Below are positions 37,190-48,949 of a stretch of 64,000 nt of DNA, in pieces. Origin of the DNA: Latrodectus hesperus (taxonomy: Eukaryota > Arthropoda > Arachnida > Araneae > Theridiidae); assembly GCA_037975125.1 (NCBI GenBank), contig CM075862.1, positions 41,023,924-41,087,923 on the forward strand, given 5' to 3'. Under the pieces are notes generated by a model that saw only the letters and a program-made list of their open reading frames with translations, had not been told where the DNA came from and ran no database searches. Every line of letters begins with the position of its first letter. The first letter of the stretch is position 1. The position numbers and the translations under genes are program-made.

Positions 37190-39454
37190 ATCGGTGATTT
37201 TTCTTCACTGAAAAACTTTTGAAATGCAATAGTGATTTCTACTCGCCTTCATTTCCTATTAAAATATATATAAGCTCAAATTATCATACCATATAGACTA
37301 TGTTTGAATATTTTGAGAACTAATACATTCTCAACAGAAAATATCTTTACAATTTCAAGCATAAGCAATTCATAGTGTATTCAAGTTTTGGGTGAAAGTC
37401 CAAAAGTTATTAGATAAATTAGGAAGTACATATAATTAAATTTCTTTTAAATTGTGATACATATTATTTACTTTTCAAAAACACTAGCTTAACGACAAAA
37501 ATAATTTTTGAGCTCGCATGTTAACCACATTTCAATATAAAATATTAATTACTTCTTTATAAACTTCTCATTTAAAATTTCATATACTTTGTCACTCAAG
37601 TCAGTTTTTCGAAAATAACATTTCAAATTCGTAAATAATGAAATATTTGACACTACATAGCGGATGTCCTAAAAAACCAAGGCTGTTATCCAACATTGGG
37701 GAAAAAAAGAATACCATGCATAATCTTTGCTTTTCAGGATTATGTTTGAATGCATAAAATATATTCACAAGTAACGGTGAAAACATAGGAAATTCTCGAT
37801 ATCCATTCTCAAACATAAATTTGTTCCCAGAAAATAAAAGTTCAATATTTACTTACTGTTGTTTAAAATTGGTTGAGATGGATTTGGATTCCTTTCACTC
37901 CAAAAAGCACGGTCTTATCATTGGGATTTAATGAGCCTTAAAACTAAACAATTGATGAATTTTTAATCTACTTTAAAAAATTTATTTTACACAAATCTAT
38001 AAGACTAAATCATTTTATCGAAATAATTTATTTGTCCAGTTTCAATAATCGCAAAAGAAATTTTAAAAAATAATTCGCAATAAACTTGAAATATTTTTTT
38101 TTATAAATTTATTTTAATAAATGTACTCAAAATTACCAGAGAGAAATAATTAAAGTATTTTTTAAATTATTAACATCCATATATAAACTGGTTTATCTAT
38201 TAGCTTAGCATTACATAATATACTTTAGCTTGACCCTATTTAAAAATCGATAGAATTTCATATGCCATTTTTAAGTTTTTATTTATTTTTATCAGAAAGA
38301 AAAAAATTCTTGCGTAGCAATGATGTTCTTTTTACTTTTTATATTCTTCTGTTTAGTGATTAGGTTCAAAAGTAAGGATTTATTCTTTTAGTCTTTTTAT
38401 AGGGTTATATTACTCAAATTAGAATCTTAAGATAGTTTTATTAATAAGGAGTTGCACTGAATGGGTTTATAACTACTATGTTGAAAATTCCTTATAAAAA
38501 TCTATGAGAAAAATTTTAAAAAAGGAATACTACTTAATGAGTTTTAGTCACCAACACTCAATTTGTTGTGAAAGATTATCAATTTATTATTACCATTGTT
38601 GATGAATATCTGATAAGCATTGCTTTTGTGCTTCCCAATCTTATTGTATTTTGCAGTTTTCATGTCATTTTCAGTACTTCATTTACAAACAATCATTTAA
38701 TTAACTACTGATACAGATTTAATTCATATGCCTTTTCTATTTCCAGTTTCAAATGCCGATTAAATGCATTCCTACCAAAATAATTTGTGGATTTCTGAGC
38801 ACTTTTACAATGCACTACTTAATCTTGTGCGAAAATTCTAATTGTTTAAATATTCGTGGAAGAGCTTTAATTGAGTATTATCGTGGCTCAGAAGCGACAT
38901 CAAAGATTCTATTATTGTGTTCAGAGTTTCCCAAACAATAAAATAATGTGTCTCTCGAGCATGGAATACAAGCTACTAGGAAGAGATAAAATATTCAAGA
39001 ACATGCGTGAGTTGTTTAGAAATATTACACTAGCATCTTAGGGGGTCATTAATCATACTTGAATTACAGTAGCTCTGTCACAGAAGGCTAAATGTTTAAC
39101 TTGTTAAGCTAGTAATTTCAAAGCGGATTTGCGCAGAATTAACGTGTAAGAGGATTAACAGGATTTAGTTAATCACATATTTTTAGAGAGCTTATTTAAT
39201 ATATTGAAGCATTTAAGTGACGACAGTATAATATGAAGTAATATTTACTGTAATTGCTGTTATATTACTTAATCATCATTATATAAAATGCGTTTCATGT
39301 AGCTTTTTATATTCAATTATGAATATATTTGTTTATTTATGGCAGAATTTATTAAGTCGACATAGACGAATTTGAAAACTTTGAGCTTGATTTATAAGTT
39401 TATAATATTTTAATATTAACACAAAAATTTCAAAAGCAAAAATAACTCGAGCAT
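37190..39454. other. AT-rich non-coding stretch
   Basis: No gene recognised. Frames at 37601-37816 (-) and 38753-38941 (+) have no identifiable domain or clear splice context. Confidence 0.5.
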
Positions 39455-39875
39455 CTTTTACATACCTGCCAACTTTTAGAAAAGTATTTCAGTAAAACTT
39501 TTCAATTTTAATCCGTGTGACTAAAGAAAAAAATTATACCTCTACCATTTCTTTTCCCCATCTACAGTTTTTCAAGCTTTCTCCCCCCTCCGATAGAAAA
39601 AGGGTTTGACGTGCATTTTCGGAGCCGCTACGACCACACAGTCCGGAAAGTTATTTCTCTCTTCCCACAGATGGGTTGAATCTGCTTCTCACCCATGGCT
39701 AACAAGAAAAAAACGCCATTATGTGCTAAGACATAAAAAATTTTTTTCTTTTTTAAACTTTGCCCAGAAGAACCGAAACGCGTAAAATAATTAATGCTAT
39801 CAGTAAAAGCGTAAAACATGTGGATCTTGCGTAAAATTTACGCACGATGCGTAAAAGTTGGCAGGTCTGCTTTTA
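39455..39875. mobile_element. MITE-like element with CCTGCCAACTTTTA termini
   Basis: The left end, catacctgccaactttta (39461), and the right end, read inward as cagacctgccaactttta, form inverted termini of about 18 bp. They enclose about 400 bp with several cgtaaaa-type subterminal repeats near the right side. Directly outside lie identical hexamers (ctttta at 39455-39460 and 39870-39875), a possible part of a target duplication. The CA-type terminus is compatible with hAT. No coding region; the frame at 39628-39819 (-) is incidental. Confidence 0.65.
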
Positions 39876-39900
39876 TATCTATTTTTAATTTAATAATGTA

Positions 39901-41160
39901 GGGTATTCAGAAAGTAAGTTACACTTGTCAAGCCTGAGATAATCTAGTTGTGTAGGAAGAGCGAAGCTTGCGCAGACGATAATTGAGTTCCACGACTCCA
40001 ACTGTGCCAATTTCATTCAGATTGTTTGAACCGTAACTGTGTAGTACGAGAAAAAAATGGCTAGTCAGCTAAAAAATTATTCCAACTTTAAAGTCCGCTA
40101 AACAGTACGTTTATTGTAGGAAAAACGATTAACGAATGCGAATATTCTTCGTGAAATATCAGCTATGTATTGGCCACGTGCAATATCACATCCAGCCATT
40201 GTGAAATGGTTCCAGCAGTTCGAAGACGGTTAGACAGACTTAACTGATGCGAAAGGCAAGGGAGACGAAAAACGGTAAGCACATCGGACATGGTAGTGTA
40301 GGTGGAAGGCATTATTCTCACCAATCGCAGAGTTAGTGTGGCACACCTAGCGCAGCAACTGGAAATATATGTTGGCAGTGCTCATTATATCACCCATTAC
40401 CAACTAGATTATGGCAAATTGTATCACAGATGGATTCCTTATTCTTAGAGTTCCGAACACAAAGGAGCTAGGTTTGCAGCTTCCCCGGAATTCCTTGAAC
40501 GTTATTCTGAGGAAGGAAATGATTTCTTCAGTCGCACCATTTTCGGTGATGAGATATGGGTGCATCACATCACTCAAGAAATGAAGCAAGTGTCGATGGA
40601 ACATAGACACCCATCATCGCCTGTGAGAACAAATTCCAAAGTTCCCTCATCAGTGGGTGAAGTCATGGCTAGTGGTTTTTCGATTGTGGAGGAATTGTCT
40701 ACACCGAGTTTATGTGTTAGGGCACAACCATTAAGTCCTATTGCGAAACACTAAGAGGTTTCCGCAAAGCTTTGAAAAATAAGTGACATGGAAACATAAG
40801 TGATGGCGTTGTCCTCTTGCACGACTACGCAAGACCTCACAAGACATTCACAGCACAGGATTTGCTTCGCAGTTTTGGATGGGAGGTCTGGAAGCATACA
40901 CCATACTGTCTTAATCTAGAACACAGTAACTTTCATGTGCTCGGCAAGATCAAAGAACATTTAGGTGGAAGACAATTTTCCAACGATGGCCAGGTTCAGA
41001 CAGCTCTTCTAAGTTGACTCAATGACCAAGGGGCAATTTTCTATCATTAGGGCATCGAGATATTAGAGCTACGTTTTTACAAGTATTTACAGGGATTGGG
41101 AAATTATGTAGAAAAATAGTGTATTGTATGTGTGTCATATTACATTATAGTATACTTCTC
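39901..41160 (+). mobile_element. Decayed mariner element 2
   Basis: It starts after a TA dinucleotide (39899-39900) with gggtattcagaaagtaagtt, a typical mariner terminal sequence. The transposase remnant that follows is near full length. The right terminus could not be placed confidently; the element probably ends shortly after the transposase stop at 41117-41119. It is a different lineage from the mellifera-like copy at 20960. Confidence 0.82.
40057..41119 (+). pseudogene. Mariner transposase pseudogene
   Basis: The reading starts at ATG 40057 (MASQLKNYSNFK) and ends at the family-typical GNYVEK stop at 41117-41119, so the length is about normal. Many stops and frameshifts lie between, including an in-frame TAG soon after the start. 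The first catalytic Asp is present in FGDEIWVHH. The segment LLHDYARPHKTFTAQDLL keeps the second Asp. In the third motif, PYCLNLEHSNFHVLG, the catalytic Asp of the SDF position has become Asn. Longer surviving frames are 40560-40754 and 40817-41017. The copy is dead. Confidence 0.9.
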
Positions 41161-41740
41161 AGTAAAATGCATTTGGCTAATATTGTTCTAGTGTAATTAC
41201 GTTTTGAACTCTTCTAGCAATACTATAAACGATAATAGAATTAAATTTAAACACGTCTTGAAAGAAGGCAAAAATACTTAGCACAAGAATTTTTTTCAAG
41301 ATTTGCTTGAATTTAATTCTTATTAATGGTGATTAATATTGTAATGAAAATAGTTTTTCCTGTTTTTTTGTATAATTTTGTCTCAAGTAATTTTTAAGTA
41401 AGTTTTAAATAAATAAATAATAAAATTTTGCCATACAAAGAATAAAATTTCACTTATTTGAAGAAATCAATACTACATCACTCAGAATTATTTGGAATTT
41501 AGACTTAATAGAGAAGACTCAATTTTTTCCCTTCAGTGTTTTGTTAGTTCTATATAAAAATGTTTTACATTGTATTGTTATTAATTTCTTGTGGTATTTT
41601 TACGTGATTTATATTGTTTTTAATTCCATAAAACTTTGACCATTATATAAAATCTTTGACAAATATTTCATGATCAAACAGTTTCCTTAATAAATTTTTA
41701 ATGTAATTCTGTTTGTTAAATGTAATTTTGATAACAGTTT
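41161..41740. other. AT-rich non-coding stretch
   Basis: Nothing recognised. Confidence 0.5.
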
Positions 41741-42112
41741 ACATTCGGGTACCCCTTGATATTCAGGCGCCAAGATGTGACTAACAAGATGGAAAAAGCA
41801 AAAAGCAAAAGCTATATTAAAATAAATTAAATTTTATCGCCAAATGTTTCGCCAACACAAGGGGCACCCAGTTATATTAAAATAAATTCAATTTTATCGC
41901 CAAATGTTTCGCCAACACAAGGGGCACCCAGTTATATTAAAATAAATTAAATTTTATCGCCAAATGTTTCGCCAACACAAGGGGCACCCAGTTATATTAA
42001 AATAAATTAAATTTTATCGCCAAATGTTTCGCCAACACAAGGGGCACCCAGTTATATTAAAATAAATTAAATTTCATCGCCAAATGTTTCGCCAACACAA
42101 GGGGCACCCAGT
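41741..42112. repeat. Five 60-bp tandem units plus an inverted flanking match
   Basis: Exact 60-bp periodicity from 41813 to 42112. Each unit runs from tatattaaaataaatt through atcgccaaatgtttcgccaa and ends in cacaaggggcacccagt. The units differ by only isolated substitutions (for example in unit 2 near 41889 and unit 5 near 42075). Just before the array, cgggtaccccttg (41746-41758) is an inverted match to the caaggggcaccc that ends every unit. The whole may be a terminal-repeat element whose right end was amplified, or a minisatellite. No protein. Confidence 0.92.
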
Positions 42113-42581
42113 TTTACACGCAACCCGTAATTTTATATTTTCAAAAAATTATCCTGAAAATTCTTTCCTAATGCTAGCAGTTTCTTTTAGAAAATGGCAA
42201 CAGTAAAAATTTTGATAAAATTTATGTCAGTTGTGATGTTGAACCAATATTTTAATTACAAATATAGTTTTAAAGATTATTTTATCAAAAAGCATGATAT
42301 TAACGCAAAACAGTTCATCGGGATTTGTAAAATCTAAGATAGTAATTCATCAAGCATTTAAGAGGCCGTCACATGTTTTGGAAACGTAGCAGTAAAAGGT
42401 TACCAGCCGAGATATTCCCTCTAGCGCCGGTTGTATCATTTTTGGCGACTTTATCGCCTGCGCGGGCGAAATGGAAAAGTACCATAATTTTACATTGGAG
42501 CTTTAATCACACTTACACAATTATTTTCAATCATGTCTTACATAATGCTTCTTAATTTATCATTATATAGAGTTTAATCAT
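42113..42581. other. Non-coding stretch with a small GC-rich patch
   Basis: A patch at 42415-42475 contains ggcgactttatcgcc, a perfect 5-bp hairpin, and further cgc/gcg sequence. It shares tttatcgcc with the 60-bp units to its left and may be related to them. The frame at 42373-42555 has no recognisable domain. Confidence 0.4.
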
Positions 42582-42680
42582 GGCTGCGGTGGCCTAGATG
42601 TCTAGGGAGTTGTACTCATAGTCTTGAAGTAGTAAGATTCTTGAAGATTGGTGCATCGAAATGTACTCTAACTTTGTCCT
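42582..42680 (+). mobile_element. Possible truncated tRNA-like SINE head
   Basis: The segment ggctgcggtggcctagatg resembles a tRNA 5' half with an A-box-like tggcctagatgt and an anticodon-arm-like stretch. A clear B box is not preserved. It may be a 5' fragment or an old copy. Confidence 0.35.
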
Positions 42681-44772
42681 ATAGTAAAATAATCAAGGAT
42701 AATAAGCAATTAGCAATTTCTTTACCTTTCATTTGATGAGATAAGATGGCATTTCCGACTTAAATTAATGAAAACATAATTTAACATAAATGCATTCTAT
42801 AAAATTATAACAAAATTATTTTTATAACATGAAAAACTCTGATTCATTTCCACATGAATGTTGGTTCTGAAAAACTGTCAAAACGGGGAAACTTTTACAA
42901 TTATTTCGAGATAAGATTTGGAAGCATTATGCTGTTTTTATAAAATTCATAAAAATAAACGCATCTTTTCCTACACATTTGCTTAAAGTAATCATAGAAA
43001 ATTTTTTATTTCGCCATTAAAAGCATTTTAAACAAACAAAAATGATCATTCAAAACATCAATTTATCAAAAGATGTCATTGAGATTATAAATAAAGATTG
43101 CAAATGGTTCGGGTTAATTGTCAAATCTAAATCAAATTGAACACACGCCGAGAAATTTAAAGTACAAGCCTGTGTGCTGTAAAAAATAATTTAAATTTGA
43201 CTGAGAATTTAACTTTTAAAAATTAAAATTTATTCGTCTGCTGAGAAACTTTTAGAAACAATGAGATCATTAAATCATTAAATTGTTGATCCGTATAATT
43301 AAATATTGCTAAATACATTTTATAAAGCTTAACTGTACATATAAAGTGCAAAAGTTTTGTTTTGTCTCATTGAATCTAGCTACGCTTGAAACATATGTTT
43401 GTAATGAAACGTTTCTTAAATTTCAATTTGAATATTTCTCATTTCGCAAACAATGGGATCATACCATTACTGAAGTGTAGATGCTTGGCTGTAGATACTG
43501 TTAAATTCTTTGCACATATTTAAATAATCATTTGAATATAAGTCATATTTTTGTTTAGTAGAACAAGCATCATTTGCAATTGCAACTAGTTACCTACCAT
43601 TTTTAAATTGAATTAAATTTGAACTTAAATTAAATTGTATTATATATTATAATACAAAATTTATTTATAATGTGCTTGAAAAAAATTTAAATATTTATCT
43701 ATATATGAATGCATTCGTAAAAAAGAAACACACCTATTTTTAAGAATTCCTATTTTCATATAAAATTATTTGTAAGATTTAGATCGGATTGAACTTATTA
43801 ACATTCTTCTAGTTTATGATTTTTTGTTTTGATTTTGGCGATTTATTGGATAGTGGATTTAGTTTGGCCGCAGGTCAGACTGTGAGAAATATAAGATAAC
43901 TTTATTTGTTAAATATTCATGAATTTTTAATAAATCATTAAACTTTTAGCAGTAAGTTTGTTAATATTTTTACCTAAAACATTTCGCTATTTTTTAAAAT
44001 TTGAAACTTTTATTTACCAATTTTTAACAGTATTTCATAATTTTCAATATACTTGCATTTAATTACATAATTTTAATCATACTTGTTTATTTAATTAAAA
44101 AACTCTCCTCCCACTCATTATTATAACTTCTATATTCTTGCTTGTATTTTAATTTTTTATTTTTGTTCTGTGTCGTCATATTTTTAAAAGAACTGGAAAT
44201 AAATAAGGAAATTTAAAAAATACAAGTTTTGTATTGTTAAAACAACAACAACACGTGTTACATACTACGAAACAAATTATAACTAACTCACCAAAAACTC
44301 CAGATTACAAATTACATCCGTTGCCAGAGTAACAAAAATTGTTTCCTCCAGACCACAATGTCAACTGTCCGTTGCAATGAAAGTTTATAAACTCAAAATA
44401 GGTGAGGAGTCGGTTGATGACGGGTGATTACGCCACTGTTTATGTTCGCTCGGGCAGTTTTCGATGAGTCAAACTGTTCTTAACTTGGGCAGAAATGAAA
44501 TTTGTTACAACGTTGAACTTAGTCTTTCATATTTGTAGTCAGTAACTTAAAACACATTTCGAAGCACTAACGGAACGATAATAATTTTTCAAAATATAAT
44601 AACATCAAAATGAAAAGGGAACTCGTGTACATTTATCGAGAGTGACAAATAATCCTTCAAAGAGACTCATGGGGTTCACGAGTCGTTGGTGGACTACCCC
44701 TGCTAAATAACAAATGGCTTAGATTGGACCCGAGAATATACACTGTATAAAGCACCGCTCTATCATTGGACT
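42681..44772. other. AT-rich non-coding stretch
   Basis: No gene recognised. A slightly GC-richer patch at 44320-44520 has no identifiable coding or repeat signature. Confidence 0.45.
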
Positions 44773-45098
44773 ATAATTGTTTTTTTTTCCAATGGCGGGC
44801 ACTTGAGGGTTGAACCCTATGCCACAACAAGGCCAGAAACTGCTACTCATTTGTCGTTACCCAGCGGGCACCTGTGAACCAAGTCACGGAGGCGAGTAGC
44901 GTTACCCGTGTCATACCACCACAAACCCATTTATAGGGTGGGCCACATTCATACATCATCACGGAAGAAAGGATAGAGAAAAACAGAGAGAACAGAGAAA
45001 TAAAGTAACATCCATGCCGGGATTCGAACCCGGGACTCACAGCTCTGGAGTCAGGAGCGGTAACCACTCAGCCATCGGTGGGCTGGGTCATAATTGTT
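44773..45098 (-). mobile_element. tRNA-derived SINE, family 1, copy 2, with target duplication
   Basis: The same family as 13160-13457, in the same orientation. The minus strand carries the A-box-like tggctgagtggttac, the B box ggttcgaatcc and the same body. Identical 9-mers ataattgtt at 44773-44781 and 45090-45098 bracket the element and fit a target-site duplication, so the insertion itself is about 308 bp (44782-45089). The tail side has a short A-run (T-run on plus, near 44780-44789). The frame at 44843-45067 (-) is incidental. Confidence 0.92.
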
Positions 45099-45549
45099 AT
45101 GCAGTAGTTTCTTCACTAGACAATTACTACATTATGAAAAAGGCATTGAAAGAAATTAATGAATTGCACAAAAAAGAACCAACATAAAATTACTTTAGCA
45201 ACTTCAACAAATAATAAAATGATTGTTACAGGGAACAATTTACCAAATATTGGTGTTATTTCTTGTTCTATGTTATATATTACTAATTATAAACACATTT
45301 TATAGTTTCATTTCCTATTTTTGAGTCAGTAAAATATTTAGGTCATTTTTTCATATAAATTGGAAAGTCACTTCATTCCCCTTTTTTGTAGCTAACGATA
45401 TCTTCATTTACATTCCTTTAAAAATATTTAAACTTGATAATTTTTCACTTGTTTATTTACATGAACATAAACATAATATACTTTTTTTAAATGCTGAATT
45501 TGAAATTAATAAAAGTAAGAAAAAAATATTCCAAACAAATTTTTTTAAT
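45099..45549. other. AT-rich non-coding stretch
   Basis: Nothing recognised. Confidence 0.5.
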
Positions 45550-45569
45550 GCTGCCGTAAGAAAAGCATT

Positions 45570-45775
45570 CCTCTACCATTAGCAGAATGCGGATTGGGCA
45601 CATGAGGGATATGAAAATCATGGCCCATGGATCTAGAACTTAAGGCAAAATGCAGGCGCTGCATTCTGCCAAGAGTTCCCTTGGATCAGAGGCATCTCTT
45701 CAACTGCATCTCTGTTGCTTCGACCCTCTTCAACATCGACCCCAACTGCTGCCATGACGCCCTTTAAATGAAAAA
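45570..45775 (+). pseudogene. LINE ORF2 C-terminal fragment, plus strand
   Basis: The translation begins with SRMRIGHMRDMKIMAHGSRT, resembling the conserved RxRxGHxRxMKxxxxxRxY segment after the RNase H domain of some non-LTR retrotransposons. In another frame it ends TLFNIDPNCCHDAL, like the family's LFxIDPNCxxDxLY end. At least one frameshift and a stop (after SRT) separate them. It is a short dead fragment. The clade is not determined. Confidence 0.55.
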
Positions 45776-45815
45776 AGCTGAAAATCTAACCAGGGCAGTG
45801 CTCCATCCATGCCTT

Positions 45816-46620
45816 TCTTCTTCTTCTTACAATTAGGTTTGTATGTCATTGGGCACCTATGCTTTTATCAGCATTTTGTACCATTAACTCCAAACCCAAT
45901 GTTTCCTAGTTCCAGTTGCTCGGGTCACCCACTTTATTAATAAAGTCCGAAAACCCTTTAATGGAGTCTAGGTGTAACTCTCTAGTATGGATGATGCCTA
46001 AAGAAGTTAATCTAGGGAGGGCAAGAGCCTCACATTCGTAAATGATATGCTCTGCCGTTTCCTCTTGCGTATGACATTTCCAGCAGATAGGGTCTTGCTG
46101 AAACAGTCCCATCTGGTCAGAAAGTCAGTCATGCTAGGGATAGCTTCCTGACTTTCACCAGAAGAAGATGGTTTGGAGGTCATTTCTACCTCAAGTGAAA
46201 GATTCATTGCTGCCCCTTTACAAGATTGCCTCTGAGTTCCCTTGTCTTTTTCAGCAAGGTTTACTTCAGAAGCTTCACCTGCAAATGCAGAAAGGTTTGT
46301 TATTTCTTGTGTTTTTTCAGACACAAGATAACAATTAAAAAGCTCAGGTAATATAAGTCCACCCAGCATTGCCTGAGTTACTGGGCAAGGCAAATTACTC
46401 TAGAAGTTCGCAAGGCAACTAGAGGCTCCGTTAAGACACCAATACCGCGGTGCCAATTAGCCCTAGGCACGGTTCGCATAACACCAGTGTTTACGGGAGC
46501 TGGTTCACGGCCTCTGATTCTATATTCAAGGCTATCCTGTCATTCCTACAGGACATTCGGCGATCCACCACCTGCCGACGCGCCTGGTGGCTGCTCAAGT
46601 CCCAGGATCCATGCCTTTGA
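45816..46620 (-). mobile_element. LINE fragment, internally deleted, minus strand
   Basis: Three parts lie in order on the minus strand. First is a GC-rich leader-like block (46395-46610). Next is an open stretch rich in Ser and Glu that could be ORF1 (46115-46393). The last is the C-terminal end of an ORF2 (45906-46112). It finishes with a short 3' untranslated region and an AAG-type simple tail (ttcttcttcttctt on plus, 45816-45835). Most of ORF2 is absent, so the copy is deleted internally. The clade (R1- or I-like) is a guess. Confidence 0.55.
45906..46130 (-). pseudogene. Non-LTR retrotransposon ORF2 C-terminal CCHC zinc-knuckle fragment
   Basis: The 68-codon frame contains MGLFQQDPICWKC and HTQEETAEHIIYECEALALP. 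This is the Cys-X2-Cys...His-X4-Cys motif with the acidic EE-T-EH core typical of the ORF2 C-terminus in R1/Jockey/I-type LINEs. The MGL segment just before it is also typical. An in-frame stop lies about five codons upstream, so this is only a remnant. Confidence 0.72.
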
Positions 46621-48949
46621 TCCCATATGACTTGTCTTTTTCACCCTTTCTTTTTTTCCTTTTTCTTTTTGCACTTGTCTCACGACGAAAACAACAACAA
46701 CAGCAAATCATTAGCCTCAAGATTTAATAAAAAAATTACTTACAAATATTGCAATTATTAATTCAGAATTCTATTAAATAATGAAATTTTTAAAAATTTA
46801 AATCTTCCTTGCCGATTTTAACTGATTGTAAGGAGGATGTTTTGTCTCTTGTCTTTTTCATTTTGTTTTTTCTTCTGTTCTACTGTAGCGGTGTTAATAG
46901 CTTGAATGAAATGACTTCTGAAACCGATGCTTTGGTCTTTATATAAGAAATCGTTTTATTAACAAATTGAACTTCGACAGTATTCTCAGACATTCGATTG
47001 TGAACTTCGCCTTGTTTGCTGCCGCTTGATGAATGCGATTTTAAGGCAGGCACCAAATTCGCTGACAAATCGGATTACAATGCCATCTCATTATAAATTC
47101 ATAATTGATTATGTGGGACTTAGATGAAAAGTTATCTGATGTCATTGATATTTAAAGTGATGTAGCCAAAAGACCTCATTTGGAACGAAAAAACAATACA
47201 TTTATGGCTAAGAATTAAATTATATAATAATTCAATTTTACAAATAAAAAAAGTTTTGATAAATTTGCTCAATTAGAAAAAATAATAAAAAACATAATTT
47301 TTCTTTAAGTGTCAACTTGAAATATGAATATAGATTGCATAGATGAGATTGACACAGTAAAATATGGTACTCTATTTGTAAATTACAGTTTTCAGCGCGC
47401 TTAAAGGTATTCAGATTATATTTTATGCTGCGTCTGAAAGGAACACATGGTCTCAGAAAATGCATTTTTAAGAAAATCCGAAATTGAAAAATCAATAAGT
47501 TACATTCTTTTCCACTGATTATTTGAAGAAAAAAAGTTGCGAATTAATTTTTTTTCTACGCCCTCGAGATAATTCTATAATTAAATCAGTTTTTTTTCTT
47601 TAAGACATCCTGTAATATCATAATGATGGTTAAAAATGAATTAAAATAAAAAAATGTAACAATAATTCATGAATAAATTTAAGCAGCCAATTGGACAGTT
47701 TCGAATCAATTAATTCTGAATCTTTTTCTACTAAATTAAATGTAAATATTAAATGGTTCTAAAAGTAAAATTTATTATTATTTCTTTTAATATTTTCTTC
47801 TTTATTAATATTTCAGTTTTAAGAGCTAACATGATTCCTTTGTGTTAAATTTTCTAAAAAAATGCTGATTTTGATATGGCAGAAAATTTTAAGTTTCTAG
47901 AATTGTGCTTATTGTGAAATATAATTTTTACTTTATAATAATGAAACAAAAAAGTTTAAATTTTCTAAAATATTTAGAGACATACTTATAATATTACATT
48001 TTATTTCATTTCCATTTTGCCAGCAGTATTTTTCATTTATGTAGAAAAATTTAATAGCTTTTTAAATTTAAAGTATGAATATAAAAGTCTCTTTAAATTC
48101 TATATATGCTTGCTTATCCGTGTTACTTCTATTTGATTAATTTACCCATCCTAATAGTGCTTATGACACCGGTTAATTGTTTTCTCCTCTCTATTTTCGA
48201 TTCTGAGAAGAGCTTACATCAAAAAATGATTAATAGTTTCAGTATCAAAAAACCCAGTTCATCTTTACGAATTTATGCTACGCTTCACTGTGGAATGATC
48301 TTTACACATAACTGTGAAACATTCATAATAAATACAATATATACCCTAAAATGTGATTAAAAAAGGATATGTAGATGAGAAAATATAAAAATTTTTTAGT
48401 CTAGGCTTTGGTAAATCATATAAATATTTTTATTCTAGTTTATTTCGTACGGATTACATTGAAAATGTGAATATTTCAAGAGACAGGTTTCATTAACATG
48501 CAGCAAATAAGAAAAAGAATGAGTTATTTAGACAAGATGGGTAATTACTTCATGCAAAATTAAAACATGTATTATATTAAATAAAAATACTTATTTTATA
48601 CCTCACAAAATTTAAAGAAAGCATACAACACTTCATTTTTATACGCTTATTATTAAAGAGAATATATATATACATGTATAAACACACACATGTATATATA
48701 TACACACACTAGGAATGCATAATGCTAAAGGTTTGATTTACTTAAACCACTTTTTATTTGTTTTTTTTTATGGTTTTTGTTTATTTTATTATGGTTTATA
48801 TACTAATAAAGCTTTCATAATTCGGTTACAATTAACAGTTTCATTTCCTTCACTAGGTATAATTTATGAGTTCTTAGATAATTTATTTATTTTTTTATAA
48901 AAATATTTAACAAAATCCTATTAGTGGTCGGTGGGATTTAAGTTATGAA
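46621..48949. other. AT-rich non-coding stretch
   Basis: No gene recognised. Frames at 46880-47068 (-), 47238-47495 (-), 48106-48360 (+) and 48715-48900 (+) show no domain. A small inverted repeat of the tatatacatgta type lies at 48665-48702. Confidence 0.45.

Noticed and set aside
41813..42112. CRISPR-like array because of regular spacing
   Set aside because: The 60-bp units are tandem with no unique spacers, and the genome is eukaryotic.
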